DNA of 37,627 nt from Lentisphaeria bacterium (GCA_017503375.1 JAFVTF010000027.1:1-37627), one strand, 5' to 3'. Positions 17,598 through 26,911 are shown, numbered from the stretch's first letter. Notes: generated by a model from the sequence alone, not told the origin. Made by a program: numbers and translations.

Positions 17598-18296
17598 ATG
17601 AAACATTTCAAACAAAAAGATTTTACGCTGATTGAACTTTTGGTTGTGATTGCAATTATCGCGATTCTTGCAGGAATGCTGCTCCCGGCGTTGAACAATG
17701 CACGAGAAAGCGGAAGAAAATCTGACTGTCTTTCCAAACAGAAACAAATTGGTATGATGGGACATTTTTATTCCGGAGATTATGATGATTTTCTGCTTCC
17801 TGTTGCCCGGGTGACCAGTTCTGCACAGGCAATCACTGATGGATGGACCAATCTGCTCAATCCATATATTCCCGGCAATACCAGTGACCCGCACAATAAA
17901 GAACGTTTCTTTATCTGTCCTTCCGACAGAAATCCGATGAAACACTCCTGGCAGGCAACAGCCCGCTGTTCATACGGATATTCCGATGCTATGGGTAATT
18001 TCAATAAATGGAACACCTGGAAGGCTAATGCCACGATTTCCAAACGTTATGTTCCGAAAAAAGTCGGCAGTATCAAAAATCCTTCCGGCTGTGCCGCTAT
18101 GGTTGATATGAATGCATGGAAGGATAGTACGGAAAATAAAATTGTTCATTTTGCCTGGAATCTTTATGACTTTACGCCCTCCCGCGATGTAAACGATATT
18201 CACAAACAAACGGTCAATGTACTTTTCGTTGATGGAAGTGTTTCATCCCGTTCAAAGACACAGCTTGATATCGAAAAAAATAATTACAGACCTTGA
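17598..18296 (+). CDS. Pseudopilin-like secreted protein 3
   Basis: This protein has 232 aa from ATG 17598; ATG 17595 directly before it is equally possible. MKHFKQKD precedes [20 protein letters not shown], with Asp at -1. It carries a clean H-X9-DG motif ([15 protein letters not shown]) near the C-terminus, as in many PVC pseudopilin-like proteins. No good ribosome site is visible before the start (GTGGTAA). Its stop codon overlaps a TTG of the following reading frame, so coupling to the DUF4838-type gene is likely. Function unknown; the pattern of one pseudopilin per carbohydrate gene set repeats here. Confidence 0.82.
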   Translation: MKHFKQKDFTLIELLVVIAIIAILAGMLLPALNNARESGRKSDCLSKQKQIGMMGHFYSGDYDDFLLPVARVTSSAQAITDGWTNLLNPYIPGNTSDPHNKERFFICPSDRNPMKHSWQATARCSYGYSDAMGNFNKWNTWKANATISKRYVPKKVGSIKNPSGCAAMVDMNAWKDSTENKIVHFAWNLYDFTPSRDVNDIHKQTVNVLFVDGSVSSRSKTQLDIEKNNYRP

Positions 18297-18301
18297 TACT
18301 T

Positions 18302-20617
18302 ATGAAGATGAAAAAACATTTACTTATTGCCGGAATTCTTTTCTCCGGCATCCTTTCCGCGGCTCAGCTGACTCTTTCAGAAAACGGAAAAACTGATTTC
18401 GTGCTTGTTCCGGTACAGAACGCAACTGCCATGGAACAGCTTGCATACAGAGAACTGCAGGCGTATCTGAAAAAAAGTACCGGAGCCGATTTCCGTCAAA
18501 CCGGGAAAAATCCGACTGGTAAAATCATTTTGAAGCGGGATTCTTCTCTGAAACCGGAAGAGTCGGCTGTCAGCATCAAAGGAAACGATCTGATTCTTTC
18601 CGGAGGTGATGAATGGGGCATTCTTTATGCGGTTTACTCCTTTTTGGAAAATCAGGTTGGAATCCGCTGGTTTTCGCCTTACGGTCATGAAAAAATCCCG
18701 GCGCATAAAACGCTGAAAGTCGACTTCAAAGATTACCGTCAGAAACCGGCATACATCAACCGTGCACTGATCGGAAGTTCATACTATAAATTTCCGTATT
18801 CCTCCATGTTTTTCCTGCGGAACAGACTCAACATCAATAATGCATTGAAGAATCCGGGTTATCCGGGCAGCAAACCGAAAATCTCGGAACAGGGACCTCA
18901 GTGTCATACTCTTTTCTATTACATTCCGCCCGCAAAAGGCAGATATCCGAAGGGGTTGAAGTTCAAAGCGGAAAAATATTATTTCAAGGATCATCCGGAA
19001 TATTTTTCCATAGATCAGAACGGAAAGCGGACAATGAACATGCAGCTTTGTTTTTCCGATCCGGGATTGCGGAAGGAATTTACACAGAGATTTCTGGAAT
19101 ATGCGGAACTTTCCGGCGGAAAAGGAATGTATTCCATCTCCGCTCAGGATTGGCCAGGTAAATTCTGCTGCTGTCAGAACTGCGATGCTCTGGAAAAGAA
19201 ATACAGATGTATTTCCGGCCCGATGATCGACTATATCATTGAACTTTGCGGAATTGTCAAAAACAAATATCCGGAACTGCTGATTTCCACTCTTTCCTAC
19301 CGGAAACAGCAATCGGAAGTTCCGCCGTATCTGGGAAAAGGCAAACGGATGCCGGATAATTTTGTCTGTGTTTTCGCTCCCATTGACGATGACTTTTCCA
19401 AAACACTTGCACACAAAAACAATCGGGGGACTCTTGAAAATCTGAAAAAATGGGCAAAGATCACGGATAAAATTCTGCTCTGGTATTATCCCATTGTTTA
19501 CGGAGGAGTTCTCCCATCCGGATGCGTGGAACGTTCCATGCGGGATACAAAAATCATGTTTGATGCAGGGGCAACCGGAACGTATTACGAACACGATGTA
19601 GGTGTCTTCAACGGATTGAATTTCGGAGATATGATGACCTGGATGTTTCTGAAACTTTTCCAGAATCCCAATGCCGATTACAAGGCATTGATGAAGGAGT
19701 TCTGCGATTATTATTACGGTGCGGCGGCAGATGATATGATCTCATATATCAACGAACTGGACCGTCTGACTGCTGCGATTCCGGTATCACGTTCCTGGAA
19801 CAGCGGGGATTATCCGAAACTTTTTGAAGCAGAAAATCTGATTCGCTGGCAGAAATTGTTTGACAGGATGTTAAAGAAGACAGCTTCGGATACCGCAGTT
19901 CAGAAACGGATCAGAGATGTGAGAATTGCTCTTGATCTTGCATCCTTGAAATACAATTACCGTAATTTGCAGAAAAAAGCTCCTGCTTTGTTCCCTGCTG
20001 TTCCGGAAATGAAAAAACGGATTATTTCAGCATTGGAAGATTCCTTGAACCGCCGGGTTCCGGCAAATATGGCGTCATTGAAAAAGCTGTGGATGAAAGG
20101 CGTTCTTACCTCACTGGAGACTTACAGCATTTATGCGGCGGTGGAACCGAAACCGCTGCCTGCCCCGCTGGATAAAGTTGATCCTGCAAAAATCCGTCAG
20201 GTTTTTGCAAGTCAAGTGAACCGCTGCGGTTTTGAAAAAACTTCTGATGCAGCATTCGGACAGGCAATTTATGACAATAAAAAGCCTTTTGAGCTGCCTT
20301 TCACCTGCGGTTTTTATGATGTTTCCGGAAAACGTTTTCTTCTGACCAGAAAAATACAGAAACATGAAATCGTTCCGGATAAATATGCCCTTTACAAAGT
20401 CGGTGAAGCACCGATCACCTCCCAGAACAATCTGTGGGCAATGAGTTCCTGGCGTGCCGGAATCAATTTGAGCAGTCTGTACATTCCCGGAGAAGCTCCC
20501 GATAAAAAATATGAGATTTGGCTCTCGCTGAAATTTGAAGGTCCGGGATACAGTCCGGAAAGCAAATCAAAGATAAACCGGGTCTGGATCGACCGTGCAG
20601 TTGTTGTGGAAAAATAA
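18302..20617 (+). CDS. Secreted DUF4838-type / alpha-glucuronidase-like protein
   Basis: The protein has 771 aa from ATG 18302; ATG 18308 is also possible and gives a better signal peptide (MKKHLLIAGILFSGILSAAQ). Residues about 22-130 resemble the N-terminal alpha/beta domain found before GH20 and GH67 barrels: AYRELQAYLKKSTGADF, then GDEWGILYAVYSFLE and GIRWFSP. A DUF4838-like barrel follows (about 140-500). It contains SISAQDWPGKFCCCQNC with C289/C291/C294, and a GTYYEHDVGV segment with a candidate Glu. The C-terminal region is helical, then a beta-sandwich. It may act on uronic-acid-containing glycans, but no activity is established for this domain. No clear ribosome site is seen, so expression probably depends on coupling. 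Confidence 0.68.
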   Translation: MKMKKHLLIAGILFSGILSAAQLTLSENGKTDFVLVPVQNATAMEQLAYRELQAYLKKSTGADFRQTGKNPTGKIILKRDSSLKPEESAVSIKGNDLILSGGDEWGILYAVYSFLENQVGIRWFSPYGHEKIPAHKTLKVDFKDYRQKPAYINRALIGSSYYKFPYSSMFFLRNRLNINNALKNPGYPGSKPKISEQGPQCHTLFYYIPPAKGRYPKGLKFKAEKYYFKDHPEYFSIDQNGKRTMNMQLCFSDPGLRKEFTQRFLEYAELSGGKGMYSISAQDWPGKFCCCQNCDALEKKYRCISGPMIDYIIELCGIVKNKYPELLISTLSYRKQQSEVPPYLGKGKRMPDNFVCVFAPIDDDFSKTLAHKNNRGTLENLKKWAKITDKILLWYYPIVYGGVLPSGCVERSMRDTKIMFDAGATGTYYEHDVGVFNGLNFGDMMTWMFLKLFQNPNADYKALMKEFCDYYYGAAADDMISYINELDRLTAAIPVSRSWNSGDYPKLFEAENLIRWQKLFDRMLKKTASDTAVQKRIRDVRIALDLASLKYNYRNLQKKAPALFPAVPEMKKRIISALEDSLNRRVPANMASLKKLWMKGVLTSLETYSIYAAVEPKPLPAPLDKVDPAKIRQVFASQVNRCGFEKTSDAAFGQAIYDNKKPFELPFTCGFYDVSGKRFLLTRKIQKHEIVPDKYALYKVGEAPITSQNNLWAMSSWRAGINLSSLYIPGEAPDKKYEIWLSLKFEGPGYSPESKSKINRVWIDRAVVVEK

Positions 20618-20627
20618 CAGAAAAAAC

Positions 20628-20656
20628 TTGAAATTTCCATAAACAAGTGGTATCTT
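20628..20656 (+). promoter_or_regulatory. Sigma-70 promoter for the esterase operon
   Basis: TTGAAA (20628-20633) and TATCTT (20651-20656) have a 17-bp spacer. It begins 11 bases after the preceding stop and about 30 bases before the next start codon. This suggests a separate, internally started transcript for the esterase genes. Confidence 0.65.
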
Positions 20657-20687
20657 GCTTTATTACCAAAACTCAGGAGAAAAACTT

Positions 20688-21152
20688 ATGAACAAAAAAC
20701 TCACACTCGTAATCGCCGGACTGGTTGCCGGAACAACACTGTTTGCTGCACCTCTTTCCAGAAATTTCACACCAACAAAGGGAAGATCTCTCTTCAAAGA
20801 ACAGCCTGGAATCTTTGTTGAAACCAAAGACAGCACCACGCTCAAAGGGATCAAAGGCGGAAAACTCTGGACGATGTTTGATGCAAAAGGAATCAAATCC
20901 GAAACCGGAAAAACCATCTGCATTACCTTTAAGGCATCCGGAAAAGGAGCTGTCAATGCGGGATATTACGGTTATGTCAAGGGATATTCTCTTGCAAAAA
21001 CAGAATCCAAACCGCTGAAGCTTGCTGACAAAGCCGCAGACTTCAAACTGGAATTTCCCCTTGTTCCCAACGTGAAAATCGTCCGTCCGAAATTCGACGT
21101 CTTCCCCGATGCGGAAATTACAATTTCTGACTTCAAAGTTGAAATCAAATAA
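20688..21152 (+). CDS. Small secreted domain protein, paralogous to the N-terminus of the CE7-type esterase
   Basis: The protein has 154 aa from ATG 20688, eight bases after AGGAGA (20675-20680). A signal peptide (about 1-21) is followed by one beta-rich domain. The domain matches the first 130 mature residues of the neighbouring esterase: GYYGYVKGYSL against GYYGYVSGFSY, and KIVRPKFDVFPDAEITISDFKV against KIVRPRIKIMPGAEFTFTAVDFKV. It is therefore a stand-alone copy of that putative carbohydrate-binding module. It is the first gene after the promoter at 20628 and lies 12 bp before the esterase. Confidence 0.75.
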   Translation: MNKKLTLVIAGLVAGTTLFAAPLSRNFTPTKGRSLFKEQPGIFVETKDSTTLKGIKGGKLWTMFDAKGIKSETGKTICITFKASGKGAVNAGYYGYVKGYSLAKTESKPLKLADKAADFKLEFPLVPNVKIVRPKFDVFPDAEITISDFKVEIK

Positions 21153-21164
21153 CAGGAAATAAAA

Positions 21165-22850
21165 ATGAAACTTTCTGCAAAACTTTTCGCAGCAGCACTT
21201 GCTTTGTGTGCTGTTTCTGTTCAGGCAGCTAAAATCCTGACGCCGTGGTCTCCTACGATGGGTTACAACAAATCCGATGCCGCAGCATGGCAGGATGATG
21301 GTAAAACTGTCACTCTCAAGGGAATCGCCAGAGGCCCCTGGATGATTTTCAGGACCTCCCCCGCAATCCCGGCAAAAAAAGGACAAAAGCTCCAGATGAC
21401 ATTCAAAAATGTCAAACTGAAGGGAGAAGTCCAGCTCGGATATTACGGCTATGTCAGCGGGTTCAGCTACACGGATGCACAGGATGTCATCCAAAAAGCA
21501 GTGGAAGCTCCGTCTCTGACAGTGGAAATCCCCATCAAAAAGCAAAGTGTCAAAATCGTCCGTCCCCGCATCAAGATCATGCCCGGAGCAGAATTCACCT
21601 TTACAGCTGTTGATTTCAAGGTTGTCGGAAAAGCAGAACCGGAATATGAGGCAATCGCAATCCCGGATAAAGCTGATGCTCTTTACAAAGTCGGCGACAC
21701 CGTTAAATTCACCGTTAAAGCAATGGAAGATGGTAAAGAGCTGAAAGAAGGAAAAATGGACGTGTTCGTCAACAAGAATGGTCTTTTCTCCAAGAAATTC
21801 TCTTTCGATCTCAGCAAAGGTCCTGCCGTTGTTGAATATAAAATGAATGAACCCGGATTCGTTGTTGTTTCTGCAGATGTTGTTTACAAAGGGAAAAAAA
21901 TCGTCAAAAATGTGTGGGCTTCCCAGATCGGTGCTGCCGGATTCGGTGTGGATCAGATCAAAACCGGAAAACCTGCCCCTGCTGATCTGTTGGATTACTG
22001 GAAAGGCGAATATGCAAAACTCTGTAAAGAAGTCCCTGCAGAATTCCAGAAAAAACTGGTTAATTCCATAGGAGCCCATAATCGTTATCAGCTCACCTGC
22101 AACAACTTCGGCGGAACAAAGACTTATGCAACAATCGTTGTTCCCAAGAAGCCTGGTAAATATCCCATCATTTTCACTGTTCCCCCCGCAGGAAACTCCG
22201 TATTTTCCTACCCGACCGATTTCAATGATGTGATCCGCGTGACCATTGCAGTGTTTGACCGGACTTTTGCTTCTCAGGCAGATTATATGAAGTTCAATAA
22301 AGATATCTGGTACTTCTATAAAGGTGCTCAGCAGCGGAATACTTACTACTATTACAAATCCATTCTCGGCATGATGCGTGTGATGGATTATGCCATGAAG
22401 GAAATTCCGGAATGGGATGGCAAACATCTTGCTGCTTTCGGACGCAGTCAGGGCGGCGGTTCCGCTTTCATTATGGCAGCTTTGAATCAGAAAATCCAGT
22501 GTGTTGCAGCTGACGTTCCCGCCCTTTGCGACCACAATGCACGTGCCGCAGGTCGCCGTCCCGGATGGCCGCGGGTTATGGATCACTCAAAAACCGCAAA
22601 AACATTCGCGGAAGATGCACAGTATTTCGATGCAGCAAACTTCGCAGCACACATCAAATGTCCGGCTGTTGTTTCTGTCGGTTTCTATGACACCATGTGT
22701 GAACCCTCTTCTGTCTATGCCGCATTCAATAACCTGAAAGGCGAAAAGAAAATCATCAACTGCACCCGCTACGGCCATGGCTGGGGCAAACGTGATAATA
22801 CTTACGACAAAGAAGCTGCAGCATTGATTAAGAAAACTTTTGCAAAATAA
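21165..22850 (+). CDS. Secreted CE7-type acetyl xylan esterase with an extra N-terminal module
   Basis: The protein has 561 aa: a signal peptide (about 1-21), the small beta module described above (about 25-153), an Ig-like region (about 160-250), and a CE7 alpha/beta hydrolase domain (about 265-561). The catalytic triad is visible as S428 in GRSQGGG, D509 in GFYDTMCEPSS and H538 in YGHGW. VPALCDH after the nucleophile is typical of CE7. CE7 enzymes take acetyl groups off xylo-oligosaccharides and other acetylated sugars, and most are cytoplasmic, so a secreted form with a binding module is unusual. AGGAAAT lies before the ATG. The natural substrate may be acetylated pectin or xylan. Confidence 0.83.
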   Translation: MKLSAKLFAAALALCAVSVQAAKILTPWSPTMGYNKSDAAAWQDDGKTVTLKGIARGPWMIFRTSPAIPAKKGQKLQMTFKNVKLKGEVQLGYYGYVSGFSYTDAQDVIQKAVEAPSLTVEIPIKKQSVKIVRPRIKIMPGAEFTFTAVDFKVVGKAEPEYEAIAIPDKADALYKVGDTVKFTVKAMEDGKELKEGKMDVFVNKNGLFSKKFSFDLSKGPAVVEYKMNEPGFVVVSADVVYKGKKIVKNVWASQIGAAGFGVDQIKTGKPAPADLLDYWKGEYAKLCKEVPAEFQKKLVNSIGAHNRYQLTCNNFGGTKTYATIVVPKKPGKYPIIFTVPPAGNSVFSYPTDFNDVIRVTIAVFDRTFASQADYMKFNKDIWYFYKGAQQRNTYYYYKSILGMMRVMDYAMKEIPEWDGKHLAAFGRSQGGGSAFIMAALNQKIQCVAADVPALCDHNARAAGRRPGWPRVMDHSKTAKTFAEDAQYFDAANFAAHIKCPAVVSVGFYDTMCEPSSVYAAFNNLKGEKKIINCTRYGHGWGKRDNTYDKEAAALIKKTFAK

Positions 22851-22862
22851 AGAATTAATGGT

Positions 22863-25412
22863 ATGATCAGCTTTACAGAAGAACTTCATTCCTGGCAGGA
22901 AATCCCTCTTGCCGGGAACGAATCGGCCGCAGGAAAAATTGAAATCGTCCCAGAATTTCCTGATCCGGAAGGTTTGCTTGAAACAGCATACGCCTTTCTG
23001 AAACGGTTGAAAGCTCCTGCTTTTACTGTGATCACAAAACAGGAAAAGACAACTGTTTTTGAGGAATATGAAATTTCTCTTTCCCCCGGGAAATGTGAAA
23101 TTTCAGCCAATGACACGGAAGGAATCCGCCGCGGGATTTACAAAACGGCGGAATATCTCCGGGCATTTACTCCGGAGCAGTTTCCCATTCTGAAAAAGCT
23201 GTTCACACCTCAACTGAAAACAAGAATCAGCCGTTACCGGTTCATGCCTTTGAATCAGAAAGAGATGAAACATGAGCTGGAAGCGGATTCTGATTTTTAT
23301 CCGGAACCCTTTCTGGACCGCTTTGCTTCCGAGGGGATCAATGCGGTCTGGTTCAACGCTCATGGACTCAAAGATTTTACACTCACAAAATGGCATCCGG
23401 ATGATGCAGAGGAAAAACAGCGGAAATATGCCAAACTGCAGGATATCGTGAACCGCTGCAGACGCTATGGAATCAAAGTTTTTCCTTATCATGTCATTCC
23501 GGAATCTGTTTCCTATGATGCAGAACCGATAGCCGGAAATCCGGATATGCGGGGTCCTGTTCTTTACGGACACCCGATGCTTTGCATGGCATCCAGAGGG
23601 TTCGATTATCTGAAAGAATCGTTCCATCAGCTTTTCAATTCTGTAAAAAATCTTGGCGGATTTCTCATGATCGTGGAAGGGGAAGGAGCCGCAATCTGTC
23701 CGGAACTGGTCCATAAAGGCAATGCGGAATGTCACAAAAGATGTGGTTTATCCGGCGGGGAAATTTACGCGAAACTCTTTGAAGCGGTCAACAGCGGAAT
23801 CAAATCAGCTTCTCCCGATGCAGAGTTGATCGCATGGTATTATCTGCCGTTCGTCACAAAACTTTCAGAGTATCACGAAGAAGCTGTCCGGAGATCTCCG
23901 GAAGATATCATTTTTCAGTTCAATGCAGAATCCGGAAGTTTTCCGGTTCAATTGGGGAAGCCCCGGAGAATCGGCGACTACTGGCAATGTATCACGGAAC
24001 CTTCCCCCACTTACAAAGAGTTTTCCGGCTATACCAGAAAATACAACCGCAGACTTTCTGCTAAAATTCAGGTGGGAACTTCCCATGAAGTCGGCTCTAT
24101 TCCGTACGTACCCGTTCCGGCACTGACTTACCGGAAATACAAAAAACTTCAGGAACTTGGAACGACCGATGTCATGCAGGGGTGGGGAACAGGCGGAACG
24201 CCCGGACTCATGAATTTCACCGCCGGAAGACTGGCGTTTACCGATTGCAGCAATGTTTCAGAAGAAGAATTTATTTCTGATCTTGCAAATACTTTCTGGG
24301 GAAAAGAAAATGCTCCGGCAGTCATCAAAGCATGGACCATTTTCTCTGATACCTATGAACAGAATTATCCGTATGCAAACATGGTTCAGTATTTCGGTCC
24401 CATTGCCGATGGAGTCAACTGGCCGCTGTATGCTTATCCCGCGTATGTGACACTGCGTCCCACCTGGGGAATGAATGACGGAATCATCAGCGGGGATAAT
24501 ATCTGTGAATGTTTGAACAATCACACGCTGGATGAAATCGTTCTGCTCCTGAACAAACTCTCATCCGACTGGATGCGCGGAGTTGATCTTCTGAAAGGAC
24601 TTGGAGATTCTCTGCGGGAAGACCTCAAACGGGAAACCATCCGGGCGGAAGCGCTCGGAATCCAATTTTCCTCTGCCGCTCACATCATGGAATTTTATCA
24701 GATGCGCAGGGATATTTTCAAAGCCTCCGGAGACCGTCAGGCAAAAATCCGGCGCATGAAAGAACTTGTTGAACTGGAAATCACCGCCCGGGAACGGATG
24801 ATCGAACTGGTCCGTCTGGAACCGGTTCTGGGATACAATCCCGAAGCAGGCGGACATAAATACAATGAAGAAACGATCCGTGCAGGACTTGATACGATGC
24901 CGAAAGTCAAGGCAGAACTTGCACGGCTTGAATCCGGCGACCTCTCTTATCCGAAAATCAAGGTGTCCTACCGGGTTAACGGCTCAAAAATCGAAATGGA
25001 AAACATGAGCTGGTCTGCTGTTATTGCAGATAATACCGTGAAGATCCATGTTGATTGCGCCGGAATCGGAAACGTGCTGGATGAAATTTTCTTTGCTTTT
25101 GATGACGATGGAGAAACGTTCCCGATCCATGCTCATTTTGACCATACCGGAAGAGTTTTCATTGCTCCGGAAGGGACGGATATTGACATCCGTCATACCG
25201 AAACCGGATGGCTGGCAGATATCACCATTCCGACAGAAGTCATTCCCGGATGGGCAACGGAATATTGCCGGTTCAATATATCCCGTCAGTTCAACACTTA
25301 TCAGAAACTTTATTCCTGGCCGGGAGTGTATGAAGGTCCTGTGATCACACATCTGGGATTGGCATTCTACAATCCGGCTGAAATGGGATATTTTCTGCTG
25401 CCGGAGAAATAA
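22863..25412 (+). CDS. Cytoplasmic GH20/GH67-like-fold hydrolase candidate
   Basis: This 849-aa protein has no signal peptide. Residues about 20-105 look like the alpha/beta domain that precedes GH20 and GH67-type barrels (LLETAYAFLKRLKAP, then EGIRRGIYKTAEYL). A barrel (about 115-470) follows with FASEGINAVWFNAHG, RCRRYGIKVFPYHVIPES, MIVEGEGAAICPE (candidate catalytic Glu pair) and ELIAWYYLP. A helical region (about 560-680) leads to a C-terminal beta domain (about 690-849) that resembles CBM9. No family could be assigned with certainty; removal of a terminal sugar or uronic acid is a guess from fold. It is 12 bp after the esterase, with a poor ribosome site, and 3 bp before the next gene. 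Confidence 0.62.
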   Translation: MISFTEELHSWQEIPLAGNESAAGKIEIVPEFPDPEGLLETAYAFLKRLKAPAFTVITKQEKTTVFEEYEISLSPGKCEISANDTEGIRRGIYKTAEYLRAFTPEQFPILKKLFTPQLKTRISRYRFMPLNQKEMKHELEADSDFYPEPFLDRFASEGINAVWFNAHGLKDFTLTKWHPDDAEEKQRKYAKLQDIVNRCRRYGIKVFPYHVIPESVSYDAEPIAGNPDMRGPVLYGHPMLCMASRGFDYLKESFHQLFNSVKNLGGFLMIVEGEGAAICPELVHKGNAECHKRCGLSGGEIYAKLFEAVNSGIKSASPDAELIAWYYLPFVTKLSEYHEEAVRRSPEDIIFQFNAESGSFPVQLGKPRRIGDYWQCITEPSPTYKEFSGYTRKYNRRLSAKIQVGTSHEVGSIPYVPVPALTYRKYKKLQELGTTDVMQGWGTGGTPGLMNFTAGRLAFTDCSNVSEEEFISDLANTFWGKENAPAVIKAWTIFSDTYEQNYPYANMVQYFGPIADGVNWPLYAYPAYVTLRPTWGMNDGIISGDNICECLNNHTLDEIVLLLNKLSSDWMRGVDLLKGLGDSLREDLKRETIRAEALGIQFSSAAHIMEFYQMRRDIFKASGDRQAKIRRMKELVELEITARERMIELVRLEPVLGYNPEAGGHKYNEETIRAGLDTMPKVKAELARLESGDLSYPKIKVSYRVNGSKIEMENMSWSAVIADNTVKIHVDCAGIGNVLDEIFFAFDDDGETFPIHAHFDHTGRVFIAPEGTDIDIRHTETGWLADITIPTEVIPGWATEYCRFNISRQFNTYQKLYSWPGVYEGPVITHLGLAFYNPAEMGYFLLPEK

Positions 25413-25415
25413 CGG

Positions 25416-26271
25416 ATGCGTTTTCTGCTGATTTCTGACACCCACATTGGAAATCCCCGTCCGGGCTATCATCATCAGGAACCGCTGTCAGAACCGGGAC
25501 CGCTGTTCCATGCATTGGGAAAGTTCGTCCGGGAAAACAAGGTGGAGTTCATCTGTCATGCCGGAGATATCATTGATGACGGCAGCAGGGAACAGATGCG
25601 TCTTGCAGCAAAACTCTTCGGCTCTCTTCCGTGTCCGACATACGCCGTAACGGGGAATCATGATCTCATGTTCCCGGAATCTGCAGAATGGTTTCCGGAG
25701 GAACTGCCAGCCCTCTTTCCGGAAGGTACAACAGATTATTTTCTGATCAGAGAGGGGATCCGGTTTGATTTTCTCACTGCCAACTGGGGTCACCCGCCGG
25801 CGTTCTGGGATGGAGAATGCCTTGACAGTAATTTTCAGCAGAAGCAATTGGATATTCTGAATTCCGGACCGCAGGATCTGCCGCGAATCATGATCACCCA
25901 TTCTCCGGTTTGCGGAGTTCCGACAGATCAGACAGGGTTTCCGGAAATTTATCATGCCCCGCCGGAACAATTTGAAAAAACGGCTTTTAAACTTGCAAAA
26001 CAGAAAAACATTTCTCTGATTCTGGGCGGACATAATCATTTGAATTTGTGTGTGACAAAAGACGGAATCAGTGCAGTTACGGTTTTCTGCGTTCCGGGAA
26101 ATGCCGTTTGAATGTAAATTATTGGAAATTTCGGAAGGAAAACTGTCTATGCAAACTTGCAGTCTGGCTGATTTTTCCGGAATCCGTTTACCGTACAACT
26201 ACAACAAAATGCACATTCAGGGAAGATATTGCGACAGGTCTCTTGAACTGCCGGATTTTTCATCCCGCTAA
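25416..26271 (+). pseudogene. Calcineurin-like metallophosphoesterase 2, broken by a +1 frameshift
   Basis: The intact part has all metal motifs: D8-x-H10 (SDTH), GD at 50-51, GNHD at 80-83, THSP and GGHNHL. The original frame runs into TGA at 26109-26111 and gives 231 aa ending VFCVPGNAV. Removing one T from the run 26083-26086 joins GISAVTV to SAFREMPFECKLLEISEGKL and continues to TAA at 26269-26271. This restores a 284-aa protein with the usual C-terminal strands of the family. The lesion is therefore a single inserted base, either a real mutation or a sequencing error in a T run. All metal-site motifs lie before it, so the short form might still fold. The ATG follows GGAGAA and lies 3 bp after the upstream gene. 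Confidence 0.82.
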
Positions 26272-26291
26272 AAAATATAGAAAGGCTGATC

Positions 26292-26897
26292 ATGCGTATA
26301 CTTTTTCAGGGAGATTCCATCACAGACGGAAACCGCGGAAGAACAGAGGACCCCAATCATATCATGGGTCACGGTTATGTGTTCAATATTGCCAGTAAAC
26401 TCGGTGCGGAATATCCGCAGAAATTTGAATTCATCAACCGGGGCGTCAGCGGGGACTTCACAACAAGACTGCTTGCAAGATGGCATAATGAAGCAGTTAA
26501 CTTCAATCCCGATATCACAAGCATCATGGTCGGTGTAAATGATTCCCACAACGGAATCGCACCCAAACGGTATGAGGAGGTTTTCAACATGCTGCTGGAT
26601 GATCTGCCCAATTCAAAGTTCATTCTCATGGAACCGTTCCGTTACCGGAATCAGCAGGATGATGAGACCTGGGCACGTCAGAGCGAATTGATCGCTGCTT
26701 ATCAGAAGATCGTCCGCAAAGTTGCCGCAGAACGAAATGCAATCTTTGTCCCGCTGGTGGAAGTCTTTGAAGCAGCGTTTCAGAAAGCACCGAGAGAATA
26801 TTGGATCTGGGATGGGGTCCATCCCACGTATTCCGGACATCAATTATTAAGCCGTGCATGGTTGAAAGCTGCAGAGCCTCTGCTCTTCCCGGAATAA
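26292..26897 (+). CDS. SGNH/GDSL-type esterase
   Basis: The protein has 201 aa and no signal peptide. The four SGNH blocks are present: GDSITDG with S9, NRGVSGD with G51, GVND with N83, and DGVHPT with D174/H177. Such enzymes remove acetyl or other acyl groups from sugars, including rhamnogalacturonan, and this agrees with its place at the end of the carbohydrate operon. GAAAGG lies before the ATG, 20 bp after the broken phosphoesterase. It is the last plus-strand gene and converges on the DUF790 gene. Confidence 0.87.
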   Translation: MRILFQGDSITDGNRGRTEDPNHIMGHGYVFNIASKLGAEYPQKFEFINRGVSGDFTTRLLARWHNEAVNFNPDITSIMVGVNDSHNGIAPKRYEEVFNMLLDDLPNSKFILMEPFRYRNQQDDETWARQSELIAAYQKIVRKVAAERNAIFVPLVEVFEAAFQKAPREYWIWDGVHPTYSGHQLLSRAWLKAAEPLLFPE

Positions 26898-26911
26898 TAA
26901 TTTTTGGGAAC

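Noticed and set aside
20673..22586. Long minus-strand open frame of 637 codons
   Set aside because: It is opposite the small domain protein and the CE7-type esterase, both with signal peptides and known motifs. Its own translation is rich in Cys, Phe and His without domain features.
26101..26271. Separate 56-codon gene starting at ATG 26101
   Set aside because: Its product joins the phosphoesterase as the missing C-terminus if one T is removed, so it is a fragment of that gene rather than a small gene.
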